Source: Helianthus annuus (taxonomy: Eukaryota > Streptophyta > Magnoliopsida > Asterales > Asteraceae). From it: DNA of 64,000 bases. Shown here piece by piece: positions 32,727 to 43,671 of the stretch. Location of the stretch: NCBI RefSeq assembly GCF_002127325.2, contig NC_035437.2, forward strand, positions 160,129,097 to 160,193,096. The letters are read 5' to 3'. Made by a program: the position numbers and the translations under genes. The notes beneath the pieces are model-generated. The model had not been told where the DNA came from. It saw only the letters and a program-made list of their open reading frames with translations, and made no database searches. Positions within the stretch are counted from its first letter, which is position 1; each line of letters opens with the position of its first letter.

Positions 32727-35700
32727 TCATCGTTCCTCCTCAAGGTACGGGTCATCGTTTTCTCCTGCCATGAGTAAGGAAACAGTCCCAGCCGCACCAA
32801 CAACCGCACCAGCCAACCAAGTGGTGCTACGGCTCAACCAACTAGCTTGAGCCAATGCTTCCTGTTCGCGCCTGTTTTTTTCCTCTTGCGCAACTAACAT
32901 ATCGAACCACCTCTGAGCCATGTACACCTTTATGGCTCCAATCCCTTCTTCCACTATTTCTTTTGGTGGGATCACCAACGGGTTCTGATCAACATTGAGT
33001 TTGGTCAACTTGTCAAGTCTACCAAAAGTCATTGGAAGTTCTTGGATTTGGTTGTTGCTAACATCAAGCTCTTTAAGGTTGGTCAAATCACCAATTGTGT
33101 CCGGGAGTTCTCTGAGATCACTGAAGTTACTTCCTAAGTTTAGTACCTTGAGATTCGATAGTTTTCCAATCGTATTTGGTAGTCCACGTAGTTCATTGAA
33201 GTGTGCATCTAGGAACTCAAGAGACACCATTTCGCCGATGGATGTAGGGAAGTTGCGCACCTTGTTTAATGCTATCGAGAGTTTCTTTAACTTCACTAAC
33301 TCATGACCAATTTTCGTGGGCAGATATGTTAACTTGTTGAAACTGGCATCAAGTTCTACCAATGACCTAATAATATAACAAGATTTTTGTTACTACTTCA
33401 TAACAGAAAACAAGCTAACGTACACGAAAAAAACTTTAGATGTGTGTTATTGTTGTTATGAAAAAAAAAAAAAAAATGAAATAGATGTACCTGCAATGGG
33501 CAATGGTGTCAGGCAAGGAATCAAGCTTGTTGCTAGAAACATCAAGAATCTTCAACTTGAGCAAACAGCCAATAGAATCTGGTAATGTCTCCAAAATATT
33601 GGAGGAAACATTAAGCTCCTCAAGATTCTCAAGTCCAGCAACAGAATCAGGAATCACCTGTTTCAATAGTAAATATACAAACTTAACTACCTACCAATGA
33701 CTGATATATCTATAAGTATGTATAGACATGATGTTCATTAGTTTTTTACACAAACCAAAGTCAAAATCTAATGTCAGGAATTGTAACACTTACAATTACA
33801 AAATGCCAAAAAGGTTCTTTCGGTAACATAATTTCAGAACAATTTGAATGCAACAATGAAGTGCAATCTGAACATGAGCAGCAAACCTTTCATGTATTTG
33901 ACAAATTCGAACAGTTGAGCAACAAAGTGATGGTATAGATTACAAATCCTTTGTTCTTTTTGTTACTCAAATGATTTTCTTAGTTAGTTTTGTTTATACT
34001 TGATTTATAAATTACTGCAATTAGGATAACTAGAAATTTCAAGGAGAAAACAAAGCTCAATCAGGTGGAGAATTAGATCTCTTATTCCTAGTTATTACAA
34101 CTTTGGTAAACGTCAAAAACTCGACAAGGTGTGTTTTTTCTTGACCTTGTTAAGTGCTAAAATACGATCGAATTAATGTTTTCCAACATTACAAAGACAA
34201 TAGCATGTTCGCACACACGAAAAAGGACTCACATAGCAAAGTAAGCGGCGAGACGCTCCTTATCGCCATATGAACACATTGAATGATAAACGTTACCAAA
34301 CAATGGCTGGCCGGATTCTTTTGCTATAAACGTTCTCCTCAAAAGGAAATGCAAGTATTCATTCATTCATTACTAAACTATACTCATTCGCTCTAGAGCA
34401 ATTCTCATACTAATCCTCACATGGAAACTTAATCTCGAGGCATAATTACCCTCATAACTGAAATCACTAATCTCTACACATCCAAGTGCAAGGGTTGGTT
34501 CGTAATTAGTTTAAAGATAGTTAGATGGCGTTTACAAAGTATGAGGGCTAAAAGTGTCAAGACAGAAGATGATAACCGCTCACTAAAGGAAAGGATGTGT
34601 TTCCATGGACACACCCATTCGCGATCGGATGCAGGAAAGGAACAAGGGGACGCGACTCTTGGACAAGAAGACATAACCATTCAAGTTCAATCTCATCCAC
34701 ATATTCAAGAGACACACCCGTTCACGAAGAGACGCGTCTATTGGATCACACCTTTTAGATTAGTATAAATAGGCCTTAGATTTCATTTGTAAAAACTTAT
34801 TCCAATGTATTGTATTCAAATTCTCAGTTTATATATTCAAGTTATTCGATTGTCTAGAGATCAAAGATCCATCCTGGGCAACAATTGGTATCAGAGCGCC
34901 AGGCTCTAGGCATGGGAATCGCAAGGTATCGAATCGCAGAGTTATTCGCGATCAGGTTTCATCATTCTATTTTTTCAATTAACAAGTTTTTAGTTTTATG
35001 GGTTCAAGGTTATCGAACCAGGGTTAGGAATCTAGGGTGTTGATTCCGGGGTTATAGTGCGAATTAGATAGCCTGGAATTCGGTTATTGCGCGTCGTGGT
35101 TATACGCGGGTTAAAGATTTGTAAGTTTATTGAATTCAAGAGAATTGAATTTTACCGGTACAATTGGTTCGTATTGGTGGTCAGGAAATTTTAAGAATCA
35201 AGAAAGTAAGGGTTGTGAGAATTAGAAGTTAACAATCACATTAGGGATCGTGAGTGTATCAAATCGAGTATAGGAGCGCAAAACAAGAGTTGTTGTGTTT
35301 TTCGTTTGGAGTGTTATCATCGAATGAAGACCAGCAAATCGCAAGGGAATTATGATTATGATATGTTAAGAAAAGCATTCGAGTGATTCGACGAAAAGCG
35401 GTGATCGTTATTTAGAAAGAAACCTGTGATTTTGTTCGTGATGAACCGAATGAATGTTGAGTGAAGCGATAGAAGGCTCATGAAGAAACAAAGTACTATG
35501 CAAAGAAACACGATGGTGCAACGAATGCAGAAAAGGGAAAAGTGATGTAGTGAATACAGGAAACAAGAAGAAAAATTGTTACAGTGAGTGTAAAAAAATG
35601 CAGTGAATTTAGAGAAAAAATGAAGCAGTGAGTGCTGGAAAATACATACAGTAAATGCAGAATTTGATGTAGTGAGTGCGAAAGCATGTGTTGTGAAATC

Positions 35701-38442
35701 AGGAAATTAATACAGTGGGTGCAGGGAAAATTATGGACCCGTGAGAAAAATAAGGTAGTCGATTTATGAGGAGTCGAAGAAACGATCAAAGCGGAAAAAC
35801 CGTGTGATGCGGGGAGAAAGATACCATGTGAAAGGTAAAATAAATAATCCGGTGAGTGGACCAGATTAGGGGGTAAAAGTGAAGAATCCGTGAGGGAAGC
35901 GATCAATGATAAAAGAACTCGTTGTGTGAGACAACCGCGATGACGAGATTAAATCTGTAATAGACCAAGAAGAAGGCACACGTGTGAAGGAAACAAGTAA
36001 TCCCGTGACTGGGTGAGAAGAAGGAATTGTTGTGTGATACAACCACAAGAAGAATCTAAGTGGGTCAGATTGTCTAAAATCTATGCGAGATGGATTCAAG
36101 TCATGTGATATGATGGTGGGCAAGTTAATCGGTGGAGTTCGTGTTGAGACAACTACATAAGAAAAGGTTCGTGTGATATAAATCAAGTGCGGTCAAGACA
36201 AGTGTGAAGCAAAAATGTTCGTGTGAAGCAAGGTTCGAGAGGAACATGGTTAGTGAGGAACAAGGTTCGTGAGGAGCAAGGTTTGTGAATAAGAAGATCC
36301 ATGTGAAGCGTTGAATACCGAGGTGATTCGTGAAGATAAAACTACTTGGAGTTCAAGATCTATAACAACTCAAGGATGTTCAAGATTAGGGGGGAGGGGG
36401 GTGAATGAAATCACTAATCTCTACACATCCAAGTGCAAGGGTTGGTTCGTAATTAGTTTAAAGATAGTTAGATAGCGTTTACAAAGTATGAGGGCTAAAA
36501 GTGTCAAGACAGAAGATGATAACCGCTCACTAAAGGAAATGATGTGTTTCCATGGACACACCCATTCGCGATCGGATGCAAGGAAAGGAACAAGGGGACG
36601 CGACTCTTAGACAAGAAGACATAACCATTCAAGTTCAATCTCATCCACATATTCAAGAGACACACCCATTCACGAAGAGACGCGTCTATCATATCACACC
36701 TTTTAGATTAGTATAAATAGACCTTAGATTTCATTTGTAAAAACTTATTCCATTGTATTGTATTCAAATTCTCAGTTTATATATTCAAGCTATTCGATCG
36801 TCTAGAGATCAAAGATCCATTGGGGCCAACAATAACAAGACTAACTATTTTCTTTCCTGTAATCGTGTCACATATTTGACATCTGGATCATAAAACACAA
36901 GAGATGCTCTAGACCAAACACTGCATCTAGCATTTTTTCGCAAGACACTACAAGATAATTTTGAGGGTATGTACGATGGCTATATATAGATCCATTCATT
37001 GACCAATACATATAAATCCGAATAAGTTATAGATAAGGGAAAATAACGAAAATGAACATTGACCAAACCATTTTTACCAAAATAAACATCTGAAGTGGTT
37101 AAAGTTAAGGAACACAAGAGAATCCATTCAATTCATAATTTAAACGTCTAAAAAATAGACTCTTAAATAATGGTGGTCCTACCTTCATATCCAATAGGAA
37201 ATATCCAAGTCTAGATAGACTTTTTATCTGTTCATGCATCTAAACTTTAGACTATACTTTGAAGAGACTCTACATCTGAACCTAGATGCAACCTAGATGC
37301 TTCAGTTAAAAAGCTTAGCCTCTTCAAAGTAGAGTCTAAATGGGACCACCATAATTTAAGAGTATATTTTTTAGACGCTTTGAACACGTGTCAAGTTTTG
37401 AACTGAATTGATATTTGTGTGTTCCCTAACCTTAGCCGCTTCAGAAGTGTAGTTTGATAAAAAGATTTGGCCAGTGTTCATTTTCATCATTTTCCCTACA
37501 AATAATGTGTGATATCAACTCTCATGTATTTCACCACTTATAATCCCTTAAAAGACACAATAGCATGTAAAAGGTTACACTTTCCCTTCAAGATTTGAAG
37601 CTAAATGTAGTTAAGCCTTATATTTGTTTATGTTTTGACAAGACCATATAACTCCAACAACAACTATTAATATATATCATTAAGAAATCCCAATGTGACA
37701 AATCATAACTAACCTCAAGCTGATTAGAGGATAGGTTAAGGCAAACCAATGTACGAATCTTCCCAAACGCTTCAGGCAAAAACGGCAATCGTCTCTCCGA
37801 TAAATCGATCCTTTGAGCCCCGTTCGACATCGCATCCGCCAAAATCGCAACCACTTCCTCGTTAACATCATCCATAACCACCGCACCTTCATCAATCTTC
37901 TCAACTTTTCTTCCTCCCACCTTAGCCGACTCATAAATCTTCTCAAGCCTCTTCTCAGCATCACACAACAACTTATCATACGATTCATGCATCTGATCCA
38001 ACGAGATCAATGTCTTATGCATCTGTTTCTCCCACTCAAACGCCTTCTTCCGCTTCTCCTCTTCCGGATCCACCTTATCCGACAACGAGATCTCATCCAG
38101 CTGGTTCGATAACATGGCATCGATCTCCGCAAGCCTCGCCTTAGCAATGTCTACCGCCTCATGATCCGGGCGGTCACCGAGTGTCTTGAGCAACGATCGT
38201 GTTTGAGACACGTCAGCCACAGCTGCATGCATGGAAGCCAAAATGTGAGGATCTGTTAAATGAGGCATTCTTTCAGTGAGTTCGAAATATGGTTCCGGGT
38301 TTGACATCGGTTTGGATGGCGAACGAGGCGTAGTTGGAGGCTGTTCGATGTCAAAATCCGGCTGGGTTGGTGGGCGTTTCATGGTCGGGAGCCTGGTCAT
38401 TACGTAGGAGAGGATCGGGAAGTTTTTAGGGTTTGGATCCAT
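32727..38442 (-). CDS. PIRL9: Plant intracellular Ras-group LRR protein, PIRL9-like
   Basis: Minus-strand exons 38442-37714, 33657-33491 and 33366-32727 join with GT-AG borders to 511 codons. An upstream Met exists at 38475, but the [14 protein letters not shown] start is the one remembered for PIRL1/9-type proteins, and it gives the usual length of about 500 aa. The N-terminal 220 residues are charged and helical ([31 protein letters not shown]). About ten LRRs follow, of the xxLPxxIGxLxxLxxLxLSxNxL type, across all three exons to [11 protein letters not shown]. The C-terminus has [20 protein letters not shown] and an acidic end. PIRLs resemble animal Ras-binding LRR proteins such as SHOC2. 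They are cytosolic, and PIRL1 and PIRL9 are needed for pollen development in Arabidopsis (family knowledge). Intron 1 is 4.06 kb and full of insertions. Confidence 0.92.
34459..34883 (+). repeat. 5' LTR of the intronic element
   Basis: TGAAATCACTAATCTCTACA to GGGCAACA. Contains a TATA-like TATAAATAG at about 34764, which would place a transcription start inside the LTR. Confidence 0.9.
34886..34897 (+). other. Primer binding site of the intronic element
   Basis: TGGTATCAGAGC, matching the initiator Met-tRNA site, two bases after the LTR. Confidence 0.9.
36386..36405 (+). other. Polypurine tract of the intronic element
   Basis: AGATTAGGGGGGAGGGGGGT-type purine run ending just before the TGAAATC start of the 3' LTR. 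Confidence 0.85.
36406..36831 (+). repeat. 3' LTR of the intronic element
   Basis: Partner of 34459-34883, ending GGCCAACA and followed directly by the ATAAC duplication. The same TATAAATAG promoter-like word is kept. Confidence 0.9.
37037..37496. mobile_element. Long-TIR foldback element (MULE-like) in PIRL intron 1
   Basis: About 95 bp at each end are complementary: GGGAAAATAACGAAAATGAACA and onwards (ACCAAAATAAACATCTGAAG) against the complement of CTTCAGAAGTGTAGTTTGAT...ATTTTCATCATTTTCCC. A second inner inverted pair, TTTGAAGAGACTCTAC and AAGTAGAGTCT, lies near the centre. Long inverted ends without coding suggest a Mutator-type MITE. The flanking duplication is not clean. Confidence 0.7.
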
Positions 38443-38788
38443 TTGTGAAGATGGATGATATTCAAGAAGATTCACGTAGGATGTTGATGAATGTGAGATT
38501 TGATTTCTAATGCATTTGTGATGTTGGGGAGAAGGAGATGATCAACTAATCGAACGAAATATTTGGAGGGTATTGTTATGTTTATTCTAGAGTGTTACAT
38601 AAATTGTCCTATAGGCTAAAGATAACCCCTCTCTTACTTTTTTTTTTTTTTTTTAACAATCAACACTTATTCAAACAAAAAACCAACAACAAGCTGGCAT
38701 AATACATCGAAATCAACATTACAAACGAAAAAAATTAGAAAAACGAACCAGACTCTCGAAGCATTTTAACAACCCGACTATCCCATTC
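38443..38788. promoter_or_regulatory. PIRL upstream region (inferred)
   Basis: On the minus strand this is the promoter and leader side of PIRL. A poly(T) run at 38639-38654 marks its far limit. No certain TATA box. Confidence 0.35.
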
Positions 38789-39093
38789 GCCAATGATCTC
38801 TAGATCAAGTGGTGGAAGACTTGCATTTCTCTTAAGAGATGCAAGTTCGACTCCCACTTGGTGTAAAGTGAGGCACTGGTGGACAATGATAGGAGACCCA
38901 GGGAAACCTAGGTTGGATCCTTGAGCCAAACGGGTTTATCGGTAATTTCACCGTCATGCCTACGGGCGGGTGGGTTACTAGGTTTTTCCCGGAATTGGTG
39001 GTGGACTCGGGTTACTCTCAGAGTACTCCGTTTGTCCAGTGGGTGCCCCGAGAGTGCTCGGGATTGATTCTGTTGACCGTTAAAAAAAAAAAC
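38789..39093 (+). mobile_element. tRNA-derived SINE, copy 2
   Basis: The same family as 3613-3915, here on +. A-box-like TAGATCAAGTGG at 38801 and B-box GTTCGACTC (exact to GWTCRANNC), tail A10 or more at 39082-39092. Flanks TCCCATTC (38781-38788) and TTCCATTC (39095-39102) form a short worn target duplication. The copy lies just upstream of the PIRL gene. Confidence 0.82.
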
Positions 39094-39102
39094 TTTCCAT
39101 TC

Positions 39103-39613
39103 CTCCCAGGTCAACGTCATAGATTTTGACCTGTTTTTCACCCACATGTAACTTAGAGTTTTAACCTCCCCCCTCCCCACATTTATTACTTTTTATACCC
39201 TTTTCTTAAAAAGTCACTTTAGAAATTGTCAATGTCACTCCATCTTAAAACCCTTATTATTATTAAAACATTTCCCTTATATATGCATATATATAATATG
39301 AGTTATGATATAATAGGAAGTTATTTTTGCTAGTAAGGTTAGGAAGTAATCTTGATCATCAATTGATTTAATCAAGGGCTAAGATTAAATGGGTGAAATT
39401 GAAGAGAAAAAAAAAAGGCGCATGAGTTTCTGTAGGGGCATTCTAGTCAATACAGGACAATAGTTTCTCTGTCCTCCAATTTCCCCCATTTTTTAAGCGT
39501 TAATAACTTTTTCATACGACATTATTTTTTTTATACAAATTGCATCAAAAAACGAGCGTTTTTTATCTTTAAAACGAGTATACTATTGCTATATTTTCGA
39601 TTTTTTTTCGAAA
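39103..39613. other. Intergenic, nothing recognised
   Basis: AT-rich with a CTGTCCTCC/AGGACAATAG short inverted pair around 39450-39480. No gene. Confidence 0.4.
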
Positions 39614-40438
39614 ACCCAGTTGCGTAAAACACAATGGACCAAAAACGTAAAAAAATGATTTTTTTTATTTTCTAAAACGCAATGCATCAAAAACACAAAG
39701 AAATGCCTTATTTCTAAAACGCAATGGTCAGAAAACACAAAAAAAATGTCTTATTTCTAAAACCAATGGCCTAAAAACAAAAAAGAAAGTGTTCTTTCTA
39801 AAACGAAATAGATTGAAAACACATAAAAATGTGTTTTTACCTAAAACACAATGGACTGAAAACACTTCAAAAATGTGTTTTTCTATAACGCAATGGACAA
39901 AAAACACATAAAAATGTCTTATTTCTAAAACGGAATGACCTAAAAACACAAAAGAAAGTGTTCTTTCTAAAACGCAATAGACTGAAAACACATAAAAATA
40001 TGTTTTTCTAAAACGCAATGGACAGAAAACACATAAAAATATCTTATTTCTAAAACACAGTGGCCTAAAAACACAAAAAAAAAATGTTCTTTCTAAAACG
40101 CAATGGACTGAAAAACACATAAAAATATGTTTTTCTAAAACGCAATGGACAGAAAACACATAAAAATGTTTTATTTCTAAAACGCAATAGCCTAAAAACA
40201 CAAAAGAAAGTGTTCTTTCTAAAACGCAATGGACTGAAAACACATAAAAATGTGTTCTTTCTAAAACGCAATGGACGGAAAACACATAAAAATGTCTTAT
40301 TTCTAAAACGCAATGGCCTAAACACACAAAAGAAAGTGTTATCTCTAAAATGCAATGGACTAAAAACACATAAAAATGTGTTTTACCTAAAACGCAATGG
40401 ACTAAAAACACTTCAAAAATGTGTTTTTCTAAAACTTA
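39614..40438. repeat. 42-bp minisatellite, about 19-20 copies
   Basis: Repeating unit close to TTTCTAAAACGCAATGGACT followed by GAAAACACATAAAAATGTGTT, with spacing 40-44 bp. The unit is a multiple of 3, so frames stay open (RPLRFRKNTFLCVF-type 14-residue repeats), which explains long spurious frames on both strands. Each unit has a small palindrome AACACATAAAAATGTGTT. Confidence 0.88.
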
Positions 40439-40539
40439 TTGAACCAGTGTATATTTTGTCCATTGTCTGAAAACAGGAAGTAGGAGATCAAAAACTGTAT
40501 ACGAAATGAGACAATTTATAGAAAATTAAGTTTTCGACC

Positions 40540-40600
40540 CCAGCCAGGGGCTCTGCCCCTTGGACCCTACTTCCAGGGGCGCTGCCCCTGGACCCCCACC
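40540..40600. repeat. Twin GC-rich palindromes in AT-rich sequence
   Basis: CCAGGGGCTCTGCCCCTTGG (40544-40563) and CCAGGGGCGCTGCCCCTGG (40573-40591) can each form a stable hairpin. They stand out against AT-rich flanks. Purpose unknown. Confidence 0.7.
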
Positions 40601-41099
40601 AAGATTACTTTGTAAAACGCAATGACTCAATTCAAAAACCCAGATCGTAAAAATGTAATTCAAAAATTTCTTAAATAGATTGAAGCCGATTTCTTCAGAT
40701 TTTTTCACCGATTGACGAAATTTGAATGTTAGAAACACTTATCAGCGATCGAATCGAACGAATCAAGTGATTCGCTTTAAAATTGCAGGAAAAAAATGAG
40801 ATATTGTATGAAATTTAAATGGGTTTCTTCAAAAAAGTTGAAAAACACGTTGATTGGGTGTTTGAATCATTGATTGGTGACGAAAATCGTACTATAATGT
40901 AGTAATTATTGAGATAGAAAGTGAAGAAAAAGTTGAAGATGGTGGGTTTTGAAAATGATGAGTTTTGAAGTTACAGAGAAAAGAAGAAGGGAGAAGATTG
41001 GATAAAATTGACTAAAATACCCTTTCTCTTTATTTTAAATTTTGCCACATGTCATAATTCTATTGATTTCTATCATTCATAGACAAAATAAACTTTTTA

Positions 41100-41126
41100 T
41101 TTGATACTCTCCCTATATAATATAGA
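41100..41126 (-). mobile_element. Possible Helitron 5' end (minus strand)
   Basis: Read on minus it is TCTATATTATATAGGGAGAG. The element would extend towards lower coordinates through the minisatellite region. No hairpin-CTAG 3' end was found to its left, so the call is tentative. Confidence 0.35.
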
Positions 41127-41231
41127 TGAAATAACTTTGGTGATAAAGTCTGGATTCTCCTATACTTAAATTATTAATAGAACTTACATAATTTTGGTGT
41201 TAATATTAAGATTTTATATAATGAATACAAA

Positions 41232-41264
41232 CTAGTTATAAAAACCATCACCGCGTTGCAGCGA
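41232..41264 (-). mobile_element. Helitron 3' end (minus strand)
   Basis: On minus: CGCTGCAACGCGG hairpin-like word, then about 16 nt, then CTAG followed by T (41235-41231). It matches the structure and wording of the 3' end at 1210-1241. The 5' end is not identified. Confidence 0.5.
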
Positions 41265-41444
41265 ACTTATTTTGTTATTTAGTCTGTGTTTATATGTGTT
41301 TGAAATCACTACGAGCGCGTTGCACACGGAATCGCTGACAAGAATAAAAAGAAAATGTAGAAAAAGAACACTAAAAAATAACCGAAATAAAATCAACTAA
41401 AAAGTTGTATGGTAATGATGTTGTTCGGTAGAAGCCCGTAATCA

Positions 41445-41880
41445 GAGATGAGCAAATAGTAATGGGTACCGGTACCGAATTTCCTGAACCGAAAGATCCT
41501 AAGTACCAGTTTGGTACTGACGGTTGGCGTTCCTAGTACCGGTTCGCTACCAGTTTTTACCTTCATATACCGATACCGTAACCGGTATTTTCGGTACCAA
41601 TACCGATTCGGTATCAGTTGGCACCAAGCTCATCCCTACCCCTGAAACTAAAAAAAAGTTGTACGATACCGCTGGTGTTCGTACGGTAGCTGTGATCAAG
41701 GATGAGCAAATGATACTGGGTAGCAGTACCAAATTTCTCGAACTAAAAGATTATCAAACTCAATCCGGTACCGACTTTTGGCGTTTTATGTACCAGGTTG
41801 GTGCTGTTTTTTACCTTCATGTACCGATAACGAACTAGTATTTTCAATACAAGTACTGGTTAACACCAAGCTTATCAAGC
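41445..41880. repeat. GTACC foldback family, tandem diverged copies
   Basis: Copy 1 (41445-41637) starts GAGATGAGC and ends in the complement GCTCATCCCT, with GGTACCGGTACCGAA and TACCGATACCG palindromic words inside. Copy 2 starts 254 bp later (GATGAGCAAAT at 41701) and ends at CAAGCTTATC near 41875. The inverted ends show the foldback nature of the family most clearly here. Confidence 0.7.
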
Positions 41881-42235
41881 TTAAAAAGTAAAGACGATAA
41901 CAATTATTATAATATTAAGATAGTAAAACTATAAAAAAAGTGTATATAATATTTTATTATATTTGTAGTTTACTGTTCATTTGCTTGACTTATTAATATA
42001 TAGGAACTAGTATTTTCAATACAAGTACTGGTTAACACCAAGCTTATCAAACTTAAAAAGTAAAGAAGATAACAATTATTATAATATTAAGATAATAAAA
42101 CTATAAAAAAAGTGTATATAATTTGTAGTTTACTGTTTATTTGGTTGACTTATTAATATATAGGACAATATTTTATTATATTTGTAGTTTACTGTTTATT
42201 TGGTTGAGTTATTAATATATAGGACAATATATAGG
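41832..42235. repeat. 172-bp tandem duplication
   Basis: GAACTAGTATTTTCAATACA occurs at 41832 and again at 42004, with the following 150 bp nearly identical. A shorter third repeat of TTGTAGTTTACTGTTTATTT ends the run. It overlaps the end of the GTACC copy, so part of that repeat was carried along. Confidence 0.85.
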
Positions 42236-42726
42236 ACAATGACCTAATTTTAGAAAACAAAAAGCTAGGTTCCTCATTCCCTCCAGTAATAGTCCATTAC
42301 ATATTTAATTGCTTTCTTTCTTTCTTTTTTTTTTCCTTTTTGATAATCACAAGTATATGTGATGCTTAACGTATGTATTTTTCAAGCTGAAATAAAATTC
42401 AAAAAATATTTTGTACATCAAGCTGATATTGAATTCACCTCAAGCTGATTCAAGCTTGCATCATGAAGACTCGAAGAGCTTGAACTAATTCAAAATTCTG
42501 TTGAACGACCTAAAGCTCATCTTAGACTTGTTAGCTCTAATACTAAAACATAACTCACCTAAAATTTTAATTATATAATTATATATATATAATTAGCCAA
42601 GCTTCATGAACAATGTATCTATGCATTGATTGGTTAAAAGTGGTGATTATTAACTTCATTTTTTTTCTTTTCTCACCTATAATATTTGTGTATATACATT
42701 TTAAACTGAAACAAAGACAAAGTTTT

Positions 42727-42800
42727 GTAGTTAGTCTAGTGGTAAGATTGCTTATCTATCCTTGGTAGACCCAATTTCAAGTCCCTGTACCAGCCCTCAC
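42727..42800 (+). other. tRNA-like head (SINE head or tRNA pseudogene)
   Basis: TAGTCTAGTGGTAAG is a strong A-box, and TTTCAAGTCC lies where the B-box should be (one base off GGTTCAAGTCC). No clean acceptor-stem pairing, so it is not a working tRNA gene. Confidence 0.5.
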
Positions 42801-42950
42801 CCTTAGATCTCACTTTTAATTTTTATCTTTTCGTCCCATCATATCTCTTTTAGTTTTCTTTTCAATAACATAAATTCATTCCACCACATCCATCCTCTCC
42901 TAACATAAAATTGAGTACAAGTATTTCTAGTCATGTTGAGTTATTACAAA

Positions 42951-43361
42951 TAGTAATCAAGTTTTAAAAGTGTTCCAATTAGGTCACTTAAGTTTCAAAA
43001 GTGTTCCAATCAGGTCACTCAACATTCATTTTTCATTAAAATTAAGGGTCTTTTCATCAATTTCATAAGTAACCATGGTGATGTGGATTTTTGTTTCTTT
43101 TTTCCCTTTAATTTGATGCTAACTTTGAGTGATGACGTGAATTGTAACTTGTTTTTTTAATTTTTAATGTAATTAAAGTGTTTTTATTTTTAATAAATAT
43201 AATTTCATATATTAGAATAATCCGATCCCAACATCTTATTCTTCATTTTTTTCTTGATACATAGAAAAAGGACATGACTCGATTTGAATGTTAAGTTATT
43301 TAATTGGGACAAAAATGATACGAGTGACCTAATTAGAACACTTTTGAAACTTGGTTACTAT
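42951..43361. mobile_element. Foldback MITE with about 45-bp inverted ends
   Basis: TAGTAATCAAGTTTTAAAAG and TGTTCCAATTAGGTCACT on the left pair with the complement of GTGACCTAATTAGAACACTT and TTGAAACTTGGTTACTA on the right. The left end also has a direct near-repeat of TTCAAAAGTGTTCCAATCAGG. Non-coding, about 410 bp. Confidence 0.75.
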
Positions 43362-43671
43362 TCTGTGACATATTCCCTCCAAAAATATTATATAATTATA
43401 AGTATAAGAAAAACCTATATATGTGACTATTATTATTTACAGGAAAATTAGAGAAATAATAATCATGCCGTTAGGAGTGTGTTACGTGGCATACTAGATT
43501 AGTGACGTATCTAGCTTTAAGGAGCATGTCACCAAGTTGTATTTAAAATATAGCATTTATTTGGTATGTAAAACGGTACGATGATAAACTTAATCGATTC
43601 TGAAGGTTTGACTTTCTAAACAACATGTTTCATTTTAAAATAACGTTTGCTTACATTATTATTTGCTCCGT

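Larger units (their letters stand above)
34459..36831 (+). mobile_element. Complete non-autonomous LTR retrotransposon in PIRL intron 1
   Basis: A 2373-bp element with LTRs of 425 and 426 bp, a perfect 5-bp target duplication ATAAC (34454-34458 and 36832-36836), a Met-tRNA primer site and a clear polypurine tract. The 1522-bp interior has no gag or pol similarity in any frame; the longest open frames are short and lack motifs. It lies antisense to PIRL. LTRs differ at about 15 sites by eye, so it is not brand-new. Size lies between classic TRIMs and LARDs. It would need proteins from another element to move. Confidence 0.93.

Noticed and set aside
35496..36186. Minus-strand frames of 136 and 106 codons in the intronic LTR element
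   Set aside because: Ser/His/Phe-rich, overlapping in different phases, antisense to the element, no gag or pol motif.
38443..38475. The upstream Met of PIRL as the start
   Set aside because: It adds 11 residues not expected in the family. The [14 protein letters not shown] start fits better, though initiation at 38475 cannot be excluded.
39728..40411. Long open frames (up to 227 codons) on both strands
   Set aside because: They are produced by a 42-bp unit, a multiple of 3. Frames are open in several phases, the peptide is a simple 14-residue repeat, and there is no gene structure.
39614..40438. CRISPR-like repeat array
   Set aside because: Repeat and spacer are not distinct, all parts recur, and this is plant DNA with no cas genes.
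42727..42800. A tRNA gene
   Set aside because: Good A-box, but the B-box is off by one and the acceptor and anticodon stems do not pair. Kept only as a tRNA-like head.
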